NCBI GenBank assembly: GCA_001949185.1
Contig: BDGG01000016.1
Span: 620,001 to 684,000 of the forward strand
Reading direction: 5' to 3'
Length of the DNA: 64,000 nt
Source of the DNA: Ramazzottius varieornatus
Taxonomy: Eukaryota; Tardigrada; Eutardigrada; Parachela; Ramazzottiidae
Part shown: one piece after another, positions 1 to 16,828 of the stretch
Layout of the letters: every line of letters starts with the position of its first letter
How positions within the stretch are numbered: position 1 is the stretch's first letter
Made by a program: the position numbers and the translations under genes
Notes under the pieces: generated by a model
Database searches by the model: none
What the model was told of the DNA's origin: nothing
The model's input: the letters and a program-made list of their open reading frames with translations, nothing else

Positions 1-2287
1 GGTGTGGCTCGATGTGCTTTTGGAGAGCGCCGGCGGTGAAATTGATGAAAGAGAACTTGAAACCGGCAAACCCTTGGATCGAAAGAGGAATATAAGACAT
101 TTCGGTATTGCTCTGTCTCTTGTAATTGTAGTCAGGGTGCGAATTACCGTTCTTGCTGCCTTCGGTGGGAAAAGTCTCTCCCCATCCGGTGATGTAACAC
201 ATAGTTCCAGGAGTAACGAAACCGTTGTCTTTTGGTAGGCAAGCGAAGCGCTTTGTGTCGTCGTTATTCAAATTGGAAACGGTCTGCGACGAAAAAAGGT
301 CCAATTTCTTGGGACAGTCCAACCGTAGGAAAAAGGTGGTGCGAGTGTCATTCTGATCTGCGGTACAACGCCTACCATGTGTGTAATTACCTTGTCCAAT
401 TTAATCAATGCAAGATCACTGTCCACTGTATCGGGACTGAAGCGTTCATGGATAATGATTTTTTCGATTCCGGTAATCAGCTCAGTTCCTTCCTTGACGG
501 ATAGGTCGTGTTCACCCAACCGAACTTCGTACTGTGACGCCGACGTCCTAGATCAAGAAAACGGGGATAGATACATGAGATCAAACTTATTTCCGAAGAC
601 GAAAAGTCATTCTTACCCCATGACTGGATAATAACAATGCGCAGCCTAACATGGGAAAAGGCTGTCGGTTAATTTACACAGCTAGAACGGAGAAGGCGGA
701 AGTAGCCTCTTACCGAAAGAACCCAGTTCGGCGCAACGAGTGTTCCGCCACAGAAAACACGGTCGGAACCTCGAGTCAGCACTGCCGCCTGCCATGGCCA
801 CGAAAACGGCCGAGCTTCCGAACCACCCACAATGCTGAAAAGGGATAATTTCTCCCGGCAAAGTTGTGGTTAGGTTTAGTGGTGGCTCTTACTTGCTCAG
901 CTGACCGGTGGTGGACAATAGCGGTGAGATTGGCGGTCTTCCGCATTGCAGGGTATTAGGTGCCGGCGGTGTAAATTCCCACGTAATGTTAAACCCTTTG
1001 TCGTTGTAAGTCGGATCCGATTTAAAGCGCAGCTTAATGGCGCCTTTGGTCGTTGTCAGGTGCTGCGGACCATTCTTGCCGCAAAACCACGCTACTTCCT
1101 TGTAGTCACCCGTCGACACCCGCTCGTACAGCTACAACAACAGGAATTTGGTTAATACACGCCTCTTTTTCTATCCGACCACCAAAAGCATGATTTTGTA
1201 TCGGTCGTTTGCATGTATAATTGAGCGACACTGCACGTGAGCAATCAAGTGTACCACCTACCGTTAAAGAGTCGAAAGCGCAACGTCCGTTACGGTCGCC
1301 AGCTTCCAAAGCAAAGCTGTGAGCGTGAAGTCGGACAACCATACCAGCTGGCGCATTCAAGTTAAAGTCGCAGTCCACGACGTTATCAGGGTAGTTCCGC
1401 TCGCCGAAACCCGGCGACGTGACGAAGCCGCTGTGAGGGCCTGCAGGTCCGGCTTCCTGCCCACATGTCCGACTGAGAAATAAGGTCTCGCTGACCAGCC
1501 AGTTAATCTTGGCGAAGAGACTGGTCGCACTGCTGGCTGCGGCGTTGCGTCGGAAAGAGCAAACTTCGACGACGGCGTTGTTGCCTTCGAAGAGGTACAC
1601 GGAGGGGACGGCGCCTTGGCAAATCCTGGCTGGAAAAAAGACCATGGCTGAACAGAAGTCTTTCGTTCGAGGATAACAGATCAGACTCAATACAACTTAC
1701 CTACAGGTTCCACGACATCTTTTTGGCAGATTCCTTTCTTATGCACGCGCCCATCTAATTTATTCCCATCGTAGACGGCGACCCATTCGCGGTTACAATC
1801 GGCTTGCGAAGTCAGCGCAGTACCGGAGGTGGTCGGGTGTCCGAAGAATGAATGCGGATCGAAGCGAAACTCGATATTCTAAGAAGAATGAAAACACGCC
1901 TTCTTCTTGGAATCAAGAAGGTAAAATATTTCGAAATATTTCATTGTACCGTACGTTTCCAGACTTGACTGAAACCGTCCACCGACACCGGACGCTTTTC
2001 CCGCGGCTTCTCGACGCAGTGATAGTTCCTCGAAGTCCAGTTTGTATCTCCGGTACGCCGCATTGGTTATCTATGGACAGTCCGGTGAAAAACAGCTTCA
2101 AAAGAACCAAAGGACGGATTACTTTGAGGCGGCGATTACCTAAGGCTTCAATGGATGCAAAATGCTGATAGAAGAAAACTCGTACTTGATCATCCGTAAA
2201 AGCGCAATGGCATATTCCAATCAAACAAATCAGAAAATCAAAAATGATGAATATCCGAAAACCTTTGCCGAGGTTCCTCGAGGCCAT
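1..2287 (-). CDS. CUB-CUB-trypsin serine protease, C-terminus missing
   Basis: Secreted S1 serine protease running off the window start. Exons read (minus): 2287-2186, 2095-1955, 1878-1701, 1629-1262, 1131-893, 834-714, 645-617, then from 547 downwards. The ATG at 2287 opens a 34-codon exon with a hydrophobic signal ([17 protein letters not shown]). Exons 2-4 encode a first CUB-like domain beginning QCGVPE; exons 4-5 encode a second ([17 protein letters not shown] ... [17 protein letters not shown]). The protease starts at IVGG (822-833). The active-site AAHC lies on a 29-nt exon (617-645), and the Asp motif DSDLALI is near 400-425. [10 protein letters not shown] follows near 180-210; the GDSGG serine region would lie outside the window. 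The residue before IVGG is Asn (SKN-IVGG) instead of the usual Arg/Lys, if the 893/834 junction is right. The exon boundary near 230-380 is not resolved. The protease assignment is sure; its substrate is unknown. Confidence 0.88.
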
Positions 2288-3274
2288 CGAAGGCTTCTCC
2301 GGAGCCTGCTGAAAAAATCCCCTTCGGTCCGAGGAGTGTTCAACAGTCAGCAAAGAAACTGTGGGGGATTAGTGTGAGTTTGGCCAACAACGAAATTTGA
2401 CCGGTAAAAAATTCACAGCTCGAAACGGCTTTCGCGATGATTGACCGAATAAAGAGTGGTGTTGATAGTGGGATCAGACAGGTTTAATCGGAGACAGGTG
2501 ATGGACAGATCAAGAGTTTAAATTGTGACAGAGCAGCTGAGTAATATGTAAAGCGCGAATTAATGGGCCTGTGGCAAATGGTGGGAGAAACCGGTATGCG
2601 CACATACGGCTCATTTGTGACAAACCATATTGGCGGTACCCGGAATCAACAGAAAAATATGGCGGTGAACGAAATACTGTATAGTTTGTAACGTTGGCTT
2701 GAGTCTTGCAAGTAAGTCTTTGGTTATTGTTGTATTGCCTAAGTCGATTAAAAGGTCGGACAAAAATGCTGGTGGACATTGCAAGTGCGTGCATCTCTCT
2801 CAGGTCCGAACGATTGTGCGCGCGAGTCTGTTCCCCACCAGGTCACTGCACGCATTTGATGAGCACACAGATTGTCATGCGGCTCTATAATATTCAAAAC
2901 AAATATCCGTAAACCACAATACAATCGTTCAAAAACATGTCATTTTGCACTCTCTCCGTTGACATCAGCCGAATTTTGATTTGAAAGGCCGAATGCAAAT
3001 GTGAGGGGCATGGCTGTTCAAAAGGAGGAACTTTTATGGTATCAAGACACTGCGGACAGCACTCGTGCCATACTTTTGCTCTTGACTTACCTAGCGGGGA
3101 ACACTTGAAACTTTGCAGACGACAAGATACATGGCATCTTATTGTGAAGTTCTTCTCAATGAGTTCATTACCATCACGTTTCACTACACGAGTCAACACA
3201 CTGCCCGCTTCAGCAACATCCAACAAAACCGTCCACCTTCAATTATAATGCGGCATAAATAGTTCCAGGTCTCT
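2288..3274. other. Intergenic stretch with a doubtful Cys-containing frame
   Basis: No confident gene. A minus-strand open frame near 2894-3226 contains several cysteines (IRCHVSCRLQSFKCSPL followed by a GTAAGT donor), so a stray exon is possible. I could not find matching exons or a start. It may equally be 3' untranslated sequence of the Ly6-like gene. Confidence 0.3.
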
Positions 3275-3881
3275 TTACATGACTTGCATCTGCATTTTCG
3301 ACCAGGAAGCAATCGAGCACCAACTAAGCAAAATGACAAGAACAAAAAGAGGAGCGGCTCTCCGTCTGGCAGCGTTGCATCGGTCACCGGTGCAAGTGAA
3401 GATACAAGCCCGGTACTCCAGCGGCTCATTTGGTCTCTGGATGAAGTTGCACTGGTTGCCCAGGTTCTTGGAACTGCAAAAGCGCCTGGTCCCAGGTTTT
3501 CCTACCCAAAGCACAAGGATGTTCTATGAATACAAGACCAGAGTACAACAAAGGGGGACTTTATATCCTTACCTCCATACATGCCAGTAGTTTTGATGCA
3601 ATACCGTCCCTGGTAGACGTCGGTCGCGCAGTCGACTGGCTGGAGACCCGATGTTGCTTCGTCGAACTGTTCCTGACATCCCGCATGCAGCGTAGAATCG
3701 CACTTGTAACAGTCAATGGCAGAGCCTGGAAGATATATTACCACAGAAATTCCGAATACCTGAGCCTAGAGCTTCAAAAGCTGAATGGTCACTCACCGTG
3801 CGGTAGAACCGTCATTGCGAGAACAGCTGAAACAGGGAAAGCTATCCCGGGAACTCCGCCCAACCCATTTAGTTGTCCCAT
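3275..3881 (-). CDS. Ly6/three-finger GPI-type protein, sleepless-like
   Basis: Small secreted or membrane-anchored three-finger protein, 154 codons in three exons (3881-3797, 3725-3573, 3501-3275); all phases close. The ATG at 3881 gives a signal peptide (GIAFPVSAVLAMTVLPH) cleaved near HGSA-IDC. The mature part starts IDCYKCDSTLHAGCQEQFD, then has spaced cysteines, a YCIKTTG segment and the closing CIFTCTGDRCN, the Cys-Asn end typical of Ly6 domains. It finishes with a hydrophobic tail (APLFVLVILLSWCSIA) of the kind replaced by a GPI anchor. The DCYKC/YCIK layout resembles insect Quiver/Sleepless-type proteins, which modulate channels or receptors at the membrane. That role is family knowledge, not visible here. 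The domain class is secure; the specific orthology is not. Confidence 0.85.
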
Positions 3882-4482
3882 TTTCGAACCGCAAACCTGA
3901 AATTAAAATGAGGGTAAATTTACACAGTGTGTTTCCCATTGTACTTCTCATCTGCCGTTATAGCCGACCTAAGAAACTGAAGTACCTCACGTTACGGACG
4001 TGATGTCTGCAGAGGGCGCTGCGCGCTGTCGATGGCACCCTATTATAACCGCGAGAACTCTTTCATCGATTTTCCCCATCCTGGTTCCTTGTCGGCGGAC
4101 TCATGGCAGCCGTAGATGTCATCTCTCTTCGCCCATCACCTTCTGTTAAGTACACATGGTGCCCACAACCCATTTGCTAACAGTCTACTGTATCCAGGGT
4201 GGTTACATTGAGCTCTCAGCAAAGTTATGCTCAATCACTTTCGGCCTCCACGGAGACTCGCTGTGCGAATCCCCATCAGCAAGCTCCCCACACAAAGGCT
4301 TCCCTTGACTTCCATCGATCCGAACGTCTACAAGCAAAAACATTCTAGTAACATCCACACGCTTAACAATTCATTCATGCGGATGACATGTGGAAGTAAC
4401 CTTCAATTTTGGTTGTCCGTGTTGGAATCGACTCCATTTTTTTCCCCCGATCGAACTTCCCGATTTAGTTTTTGTGTCCAAA

Positions 4483-4993
4483 ATGGCCCGTCTGTACTCG
4501 GTGATCGCTGTGTGTCTGATCCTTCTGGTCGCCTGTGGACTGCTCTGCGAGGCGAAGTTGGCTTCTAAGCGCAGTAAGCCAGCCATGAGTCGCCAGAGGA
4601 TTGCCCGCGCCATCAGCAACGTCCATCTGATGAACCGCGGAGCCACCGGATTCCACGCAGCAAAGAGCGCGAAGGTCGCTACGGACCAGAACCTGCACAT
4701 GAAGGTCAAGAAGACAAAGAGCGTCAGTCCTGCCAAGCTCGTCAAAACCAAAAGTGTCAAGAAGAGACTGCAGCCTGGAACCCACGCTAGTAAGCATACC
4801 TTTCCGCGACAGCTCAACCCTCAATTTTGGTGAAATTTTAGGAAAAAGTGTTGAAAACACGAAAATTTAATGGGTGTCGTTAACCTCTATTCCAGAAATG
4901 GTTCGAGCACCCACGGCCCCACAAGCCCAGGTGATGGCTCCTTCGGCGAAGCATACCGCGCAGCATTGGTTGGGAGCTCTCTTGAACAATTAA
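4483..4993 (+). CDS. Small basic secreted protein, unknown
   Basis: Two exons, 4483-4789 and 4896-4993, give 134 codons; the AGTAAGC donor and TTCCAG acceptor join in frame and end at TAA 4991-4993. The ATG at 4483 is followed by a clear signal peptide (YSVIAVCLILLVACGLLCEA). The rest is rich in Lys, Ser, Arg and Ala with no cysteines after the signal, and includes imperfect repeats KTKSVSPAKLVKTKSVKK. The last exon ends SAKHTAQHWLGALLNN. I do not recognise a family. A secreted cationic or matrix peptide, or a peptide precursor with basic cleavage sites, are both possible. No neighbour suggests a role. Confidence 0.7.
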
Positions 4994-10339
<5,346 letters not shown>

Positions 10340-11011
10340 CCTGTTTATTGTCTCACAAATTTCGTGGTTTTTTTATCTTCCGCTTTTCGATTGAATACAC
10401 CAAAGTCATTTTTAGCGGCATTCTTTCTCTGAATCTTTATAATGGTTTTCCTATCGGCGTTTGTATTTGTATCGGTATGCTTTTTTGCACGTTTGAATGA
10501 AAAATAATATTGTAACTATTTTAACAAGATTTACTGTAAATTGAACAGGGTAAAATTTTAAGATGAGAATGCGTGCGCATATTTTTACAAGAGGTAAAAT
10601 GAATCAGTACACACAAAGTAAAATAATGAAACGCGGCTTCCAAAGGTGAAAGTCTTCCAACAACAACTGAGAACAAACTGAAATTAAAATACCAACCCGT
10701 GACATTATCCTAAGAGAAATTTTCGAATTCAACAACGGATGTTTTCATCGACCACACAAGATCAACTTCAGGTCGCGACCATCTCAGCGACCGTTCCATA
10801 ACTTAATCAGGCCATATCACAAGTTTGTGCAAATCCTCAACAGCAGAATACAGTAGCTTTTTTTCACGGACAGACACTCGACGCTGAGGTCGCGTAACAA
10901 AGAAACATCACCAGCTGTCATCAGATCTTAAAAGACTTTCTTTTCCCCATGGCACGGCATATTTCATAATACTGTCAAGTGAAACTTCCAGGTGCGCGTA
11001 ACACCTATCAC
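10340..11011. other. Convergent 3' region of MELK and the receptor gene
   Basis: AT-rich sequence after the MELK stop and after the receptor stop on the other strand. It presumably holds both 3' untranslated regions. I see no other gene. Confidence 0.5.
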
Positions 11012-14000
11012 TCAGGGCCACGCTACGTAACCCGAAGCTGGTACCGCGACGAAGACGGCAGCCTTCTTCTCTGGTTCTGGACTAACTTTCCGATCAGGCA
11101 ACACGTACGACTTGGTCGCATCTTCGACCGTTGGTGAGGACTGACCACTGTCCGTTCCGTTAGGGCCCAACTCTTCCAAGTTCTCTTCGGAAACATGACC
11201 GAAGGCCGAGGAGTAACTGATACCACTCAGGGATTCGTCTAGGCGAGTGCGTTGTGGAACGTCTTCGGCTCCGTCTGAACCACCACTGTTGGCTGCTGAG
11301 TCACTGACACTTGACTGCTGTGAGACGTAACCTCCGTCAGAGGTTGTCAGCAGTCTTTGTTTCGCTGACTGAGACATTTGGTGGATGGTGGCGATGGCTG
11401 TGACGTAACCGTCAGAGGCACTGAGCTGACTGTCGCCGGTACTCGCCACCACGCCTAAAAGATACCATGTTATTGTTTGTGCGATTTTCACATTAAATAT
11501 TTATTCTTTGTCCGTTAGAAAATCAGTTGGACGTCGGAAAAAGGTTTCTGCCAGATGGTTCTCCCAACCGGCGTACACTCTCCGCCAGTAACGTGCGCCA
11601 CTTAGTTTGTTTGCAAAGTGGCGCACGTTTTTAGTGAACTGATTTACTCTCAGTGTGTTTTGGGCAACATAAACTCTTCTGACAGAGAGGTCTACCTGAA
11701 TCGTTTTGTTCGCTTCCAGCCTGGGAAACTTTCCGCGAAGGACTGTTGGCCTTGTCCAGCGTGTTCATGTTGGAGAACGGTCTCACGCGAGGTCGTGGGA
11801 CCGGTTTCTTAATAGCATGAGGGGACGAAGTGGAGGCCATACTGCTGGTCAGGCTGAGCGTGTCGGGCGAAGAGGACTTCTTGCGAAGTTGCAGGTGGAA
11901 CTGGCTGAGGTCAACGGCGGACTGCGACGTATTGACTTTGTGCTGTCGAGAATCGGACTGTCCATCTTCTTTAGAAGCCCGCGAAGACTATAAAGAAAAT
12001 CCGAAACGGATTAGAAAAAACTAGTGAGGATACAGTGCCTTGCAAAGAGACTCAACTTTACCGAGCGACTTCCTCTGGATGAAATGCTTCCATGTCCGCT
12101 GCTACTTCGACTAACATCACTAAACTGTCTCATGTAGCCCGAATGCTCCGAATCGACATTGGTGTAATGGTTTCGGTAGTGGTCATCGTACTTCTCGGAC
12201 AAGCCGGGAGGTATGATGATTTTCTGACTTTGCTGCTTGATATCACGGAAATCCTTTCTCGCCCTGAAAGAATAAATCTGTTTTCATCTCGGCTCCTTAC
12301 TCCTCCCGGTTATTCCTTTCCATACCTTTTCAGACACCGCCAAGCGACGAAAACAATGATCACCAGCAGGACCGAAGCTCCCACCGAACCGCCGACAATT
12401 TTGCCCATAGGAAGCTTTACTGCATCTGAAAATATTATCCATAAATTTTTATAAGTCGATTAAAAAACTCTTGAAATAACAAAACACACAACTTTTCATT
12501 GTCTTACGATACGATCCGATTTGCAGACACTGCACGAGTTTCTGCGGCAGGAATCCCGTCAGGTTCTGCAGTCTCAGTTCCTCGACAAGAGCCAGAGAAA
12601 AACAGTAGCGTTTCCCGGGGGACAGGTTGTAAATGGGGATGAAGGTGTCATTGGTATCGATCGATTTATCTGGAGCTGTAACCGGATGTCAAATCTGTCA
12701 GTTCCACAAGCGAGTTTGATAAAGTAAGCCGTGAGCAAATGGAATGAACCAGCCGTTTCCCAAAGTGGCGCACGTTTCCAGTGTGGCTGGCTGAAAGCGT
12801 GCGCTGCTTGTGCAAAATATCAGGCTCAGTTCATTTGCCCACGAAATACAGAGTTGTTAGGGACCGTTCAAGTATTACGTAAGATTCGGCGAACCGAACG
12901 GATTAGAGCCGCATCCATTGATTTGCTTTGATAGGAGGGTCCATTCGGCGCCTTTGACCTTGTCTTACGTAATACTTGAACGGTCCCTTATTTCAACCTA
13001 CCGCATTCCGCGGGCGCGTTAACCTCACAGGGGTAATAAAAAACCCTATATCCGGAAATGGGAAGGAAGCGCTTTTGACAAGGCGACAACCAGCTGATAT
13101 TGGCGCTGCCGCGGGGACCTTGTATAGCTGTCAGACCTTCCAGTTCCGGAGTTCCTGAAAAGAAGGACAAAACAATTACATGCGTACCGCTAAAAGGTAG
13201 GCCGATACCTCTGCCAACAAGGAATGCAAAAAGAGAAAGAAGACTTACTGTCAGTTGAGCTGCAGCTTTTGACAACCCAAGTCATGCCGCTGAGAGCTTC
13301 GCTAACAGCGTCACTCTGCCTTGCCGAGACGGCAAAGCGATATTCATGGCGTGGGTCCAGGGTGACGTTGTAGGCATGCAGGGATCCGCTGACGTTGACG
13401 TGCTCCATTCGGTCGGTACATTTCTCCAGATGTGGTTGCAGTGTTGTCTGGCACCAGAACAGGTCGATGGTGTCGGGCTTCCGGTTGACACCCCACGACA
13501 ACTCGTAGACACCTTGCTGGAACTTCACCACGTTGGCGAACTCAATCAGCACTGTAAAAAACAACCAACTCGATAGAGCGAAACGCTGTTCGAAACTGAT
13601 GCAACATGTAGGTAGTAGGTACAACCGTACAAAGGGAAAGTCATAAAGTTGGCCGGGTGGTGCCAAAGTTGTAAAGTTGGCCACCGAATATTAGGCTTAC
13701 GCCATCAAAAGGCCTACGCTTTAATTGAAAAAGATGCGCTTAACTTTACAATTTTTCCCTCGTACATGGAAGCCTCATCCAAAAGGTTTTCATCCAACTG
13801 CATATGGTAATCTGCTGGAGATACCTCGCTACGTGAATATGCAAGTGGATGAAAGTACCCAGACGGTATGATTTGCGCCCACCTGGATACAGTAAGCTGC
13901 TGATATAACCTTTTGGTTAAGTATGCAGGTGGATGAAAGACCGACTTCCAGGAATTTCATCCACCTGCGTACCCCGACCTGTGTTTTTCTTGTTATCGGT

Positions 14001-16828
14001 TATCTCAACAAATACGAAACTCATTCTACATAAAGAAAGGAAAGTCTGTCCACGGATAGTTGTTTGTTTTTTGTCCCGCTATCTTCTTGCTTTTAGAGAG
14101 CGGAATATTGTCTTTCCAATAAAGATTATTGATTCCTGTTCAAAAATTTTCTACATACACGGTTGGTCGCGAACAGCCGGGATGATGGTTCGTTCCGCCA
14201 GACCATTGCCCTTCTGGTTAGTGGTCTTGATCTCCACTTCGTACGTCTCAGTGGACGGTGCCGACAGGACAAAGTTCGCGAACTCTGTATGACGGATGTT
14301 GTTCGGGCCTTCGATGAACCTGCCATTCTGTAGCGTGCGGATAGTCAGTTGGTATCGGAAGTCTGGGCCATTGCGAAGATGCTTGGGCAGACCCATCCAG
14401 TACAGTGTCACACGCCGCTGGCCACCGTTACCCAGCTCTTCGTAGGCACCAGTGACCAAGCCAGGTCCCCCACCCGGCTTCTGGGCAGGTGTGAAACAGG
14501 AGGTGGTGACAAAGTCGCTGTAGGATACGCCGCCTTTCTTGGGACGCGATCGAATGCGGATGGTGTAGTTGGTGTATGCGTCCAGGTTGGCGAGGGTAAA
14601 GTTGGTGTCTCTCACGGCGTCAACAACAGACTGAAAGAAAACGAGAAGCGTAAGCGAACACTCGTAAAAGAACAACGCCGTTCTCGGTCCAATGTTCCAA
14701 AATCCGACAGAAAAATTTCCGGTGTTTACTGAGCCTGATTTTACGAGTTTACAGCATGCGAACTTTCTTCAAAGCGTTGCATCACTCATCATTCAATGCT
14801 TTCTGGCTTGACATTCGTGCATTTTATAACTACCTGGGAGCTCGGCAAACAAACTCGACAAAATTGTTTTCCCAAGTAAAAGCGAGTAGAAGCGTGTGCC
14901 ACTTGAGAAAAAGCGATCTGGACGAGTTCACTAGTCGAGCTCCTAACTTTTTTCCCTGTCTACCGATTTAGATTATTCCGTACTCGGATTCGAGAAAGAC
15001 AAAAACTGGGCGAACTTACATTCCATACGTCCACTCCAGAAAAGTCGGCATCATCCGGGTCTCGGTTATTTTCTTTCGCGTCGATCTGGTAGACCAGACC
15101 AATGGTCCGCAAAAAGTTCTCGTTACTCAAGGGTGCTTCCCACTCCAGGAAGCAGGACGGAGTATGGTTCGAAGGGACTGCCGTCAAGTTCTTCACCGGT
15201 CCTGGATGCACGTGCTCAGCTGGATTCACATCCTCGTGCCACAGCGACGTCCCGTACGAGTTGGTCCCCGTGATGGTGATCAGATGGGTGTATTCCAGTA
15301 GAAGGGGCGAATTCCCATGCTTTTGATCCCACTCACACCTACAACATGAACATAACAACTTCTCGTTAATCTGCAGTCCATTAGAACCACAGACTTTTCC
15401 TACAACAACCCAAATTCAGGACTGGCAAACACCGTACATTCAGTTTCACCAGCCTACATACCCAAAATAACAACAACGCCACGCGTCAAAAGTACGCAGG
15501 TAAACGAGAATCTATCAAAACATCCTTCCAAGAACCTACATACTCAGTCGACAGGTTATTCCAGTGAGTCATTGTATGCAGGTTGGTAAAACTCTCCGAA
15601 AGTAGGATTTCATCGTTTTGCACACTCTCGCAACAGTTCTTCCCCACATTTATTAGTATAAAGGTGGGTGAAAGCTTGCTCTATGGCCTTTCTTACCAGT
15701 AGAGACCATCCCGGTGGCTAATCTGAGCATTCCGCATCTTCGGACACTGCGTCTCAGCCGAACCGTTAACATGGTACGATAAGCTGTACTTGGTCGTGCT
15801 CCGGCCAATGAACGGGCCCGGGCGTTGGAAAGAGCAGTTGAGGTTGTGGTAGTTCTCCGAAACGCACGTGAAGTTGACGTACTTGCGCGGAGGTCCGGCT
15901 ACAGGGACCTCCACCGTGCTGATACGGTTCTTCGAGCCGTTGACATTGACGGAGCAACCATAGACGCCGTTATCCCCAATGTCGTCATCCCCCATCATCA
16001 AGTCAGCGATGCGCAGGGTCGCCGTATATTCGTCGGCCAGCGACGTCTTGACACGATTATCCGTCTCGTTGCTCAGTGTCATCCATTCGGTCCGACTATG
16101 AGGGTTACCGTTGGCCAGTCCACGATTCCAGACGATATCGCGAGCTATAACGGCGTATAAAATTAGGAAGGAATATTTCCCAGGGAACACATTCTCTTCT
16201 GTCTCGTTACAGAATAAGAAAAACTTTTGGTCATACAAAAATACAGAAATCAGTATTTTGTAACCAATTGCAGTTTCACGACCGATATTAAAATGGTCTT
16301 CTGCTGGAAGGTCCAGTGTTATCTTCAGGCTTTTTCTTTTTTTCCCTCAATTTCGTAACAGAAGTCTTAAAATATCTTTCTGTGTCACGAAACAAAATGC
16401 TAGTCAATATTTCAAATGCATGGTGATTGTCTAACGTGATTTTTTACCTGACACATTGTTGGCATCAGCATATTCCGCATGCAAACTGCAATTGAGATGC
16501 AGCGTTGAACCTTCTTGGACAAAGTCGAAGGAATTCGGAGTAAGTTCTGCAAAAGCGAACAAGCAGATAGCAGGTTAACAGATATAGCAGCCAATACTGT
16601 GATTTCGAACGTGCAACCACGCGGAAAAATCCGAGCACTTTGACGACAGTACTCAGTACTAGCTCAGTCACTCAACATCGAAAAACCAACAGTATCCATC
16701 TTCTCACCTCCAATATTGGGCGTCTTCAGGAAGAGGTCCCCAGAAGAAAAGCTCGCACATCTTGGTACAGTCCATCCGGATATGCAAATGAGAACGTGGA
16801 CGATTAGGATCTTGCGTACCGTCGCCAT
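11012..16828 (-). CDS. Domeless/gp130-like class I cytokine receptor
   Basis: Single-pass JAK/STAT-type receptor; 12 exons total 3120 nt (1039 residues) and every phase closes: 16828-16708, 16546-16448, 16144-15697, 15338-15020, 14630-14159, 13551-13249, 13154-13002, 12675-12508, 12425-12326, 12263-12062, 11987-11696, 11454-11012. ATG 16828 starts a signal peptide (ILIVHVLICISGWTVPRCA). Then come an Ig-like domain (STLHLNCSL ... DNGVYGCSV), a cytokine-receptor-like module with paired cysteines (FTCVSENYHNLNCSFQ), and several fibronectin III repeats rich in N-glycosylation sites. One membrane helix (IVGGSVGASVLLVIIVFVAW) follows. The tail has a Box1-like IIIPPG and tyrosines in YMRQ, YVTA, YVSQ, YVLP and YVAW. 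YxxQ is the known STAT3-type docking motif. I see no clear WSxWS. Order and tail make Domeless/gp130 the best fit; a direct homology search was not possible. Confidence 0.87.
11585..11640. repeat. GTGGCGCACG inverted-repeat element
   Basis: ACGTGCGCCACTTAG and CAAAGTGGCGCACGT meet almost directly, with the arms pointing the opposite way to most copies. Intron of the receptor gene. Confidence 0.65.
12760..12830. repeat. GTGGCGCACG inverted-repeat element
   Basis: CCCAAAGTGGCGCACGTTTC then GGCTGAAAGCGTGCGCTGCTT. In a receptor intron, just upstream of a second transposon. Confidence 0.7.
12860..12987. mobile_element. 128-bp MITE with perfect terminal inverted repeats and TTA duplication
   Basis: Both ends start GGGACCGTTCAAGTATTACG. 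The arms (12860-12884 and 12963-12987) are perfect reverse complements over 25 bp and TTA flanks both sides (12857-12859, 12988-12990). The ends and the 3-bp TWA-type duplication fit non-autonomous PIF/Harbinger-like elements; ISL2EU-type ends are also similar. It has no coding capacity and sits in a receptor intron, about 15 bp from the exon ending at 13002. Confidence 0.85.
13785..13968. repeat. Alternating inverted arms, TTTCATCCACCTGC type
   Basis: A perfect 14-bp hairpin (13925-13938 and 13955-13968, arms GCAGGTGGATGAAA / TTTCATCCACCTGC, 16-nt loop) is preceded by weaker arms of the same sequence near 13785 and 13838. It is probably a decayed foldback element inside a receptor intron. 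Confidence 0.6.
14838..14945. repeat. GTGGCGCACG element with its outer ends
   Basis: Nearly full-length copy: outer end GGGAGCTCGGCAAACAAACT at left, matched at right by GACGAGTTCACTAGTCGAGC, around a decayed core with GTGTGCCACTTGAGAAAA. Intron of the receptor gene. Confidence 0.7.

Noticed and set aside
12857-12862. TTAGGG telomere-like hexamer
   Set aside because: Single occurrence, explained by the TTA target duplication followed by the GGG transposon end.
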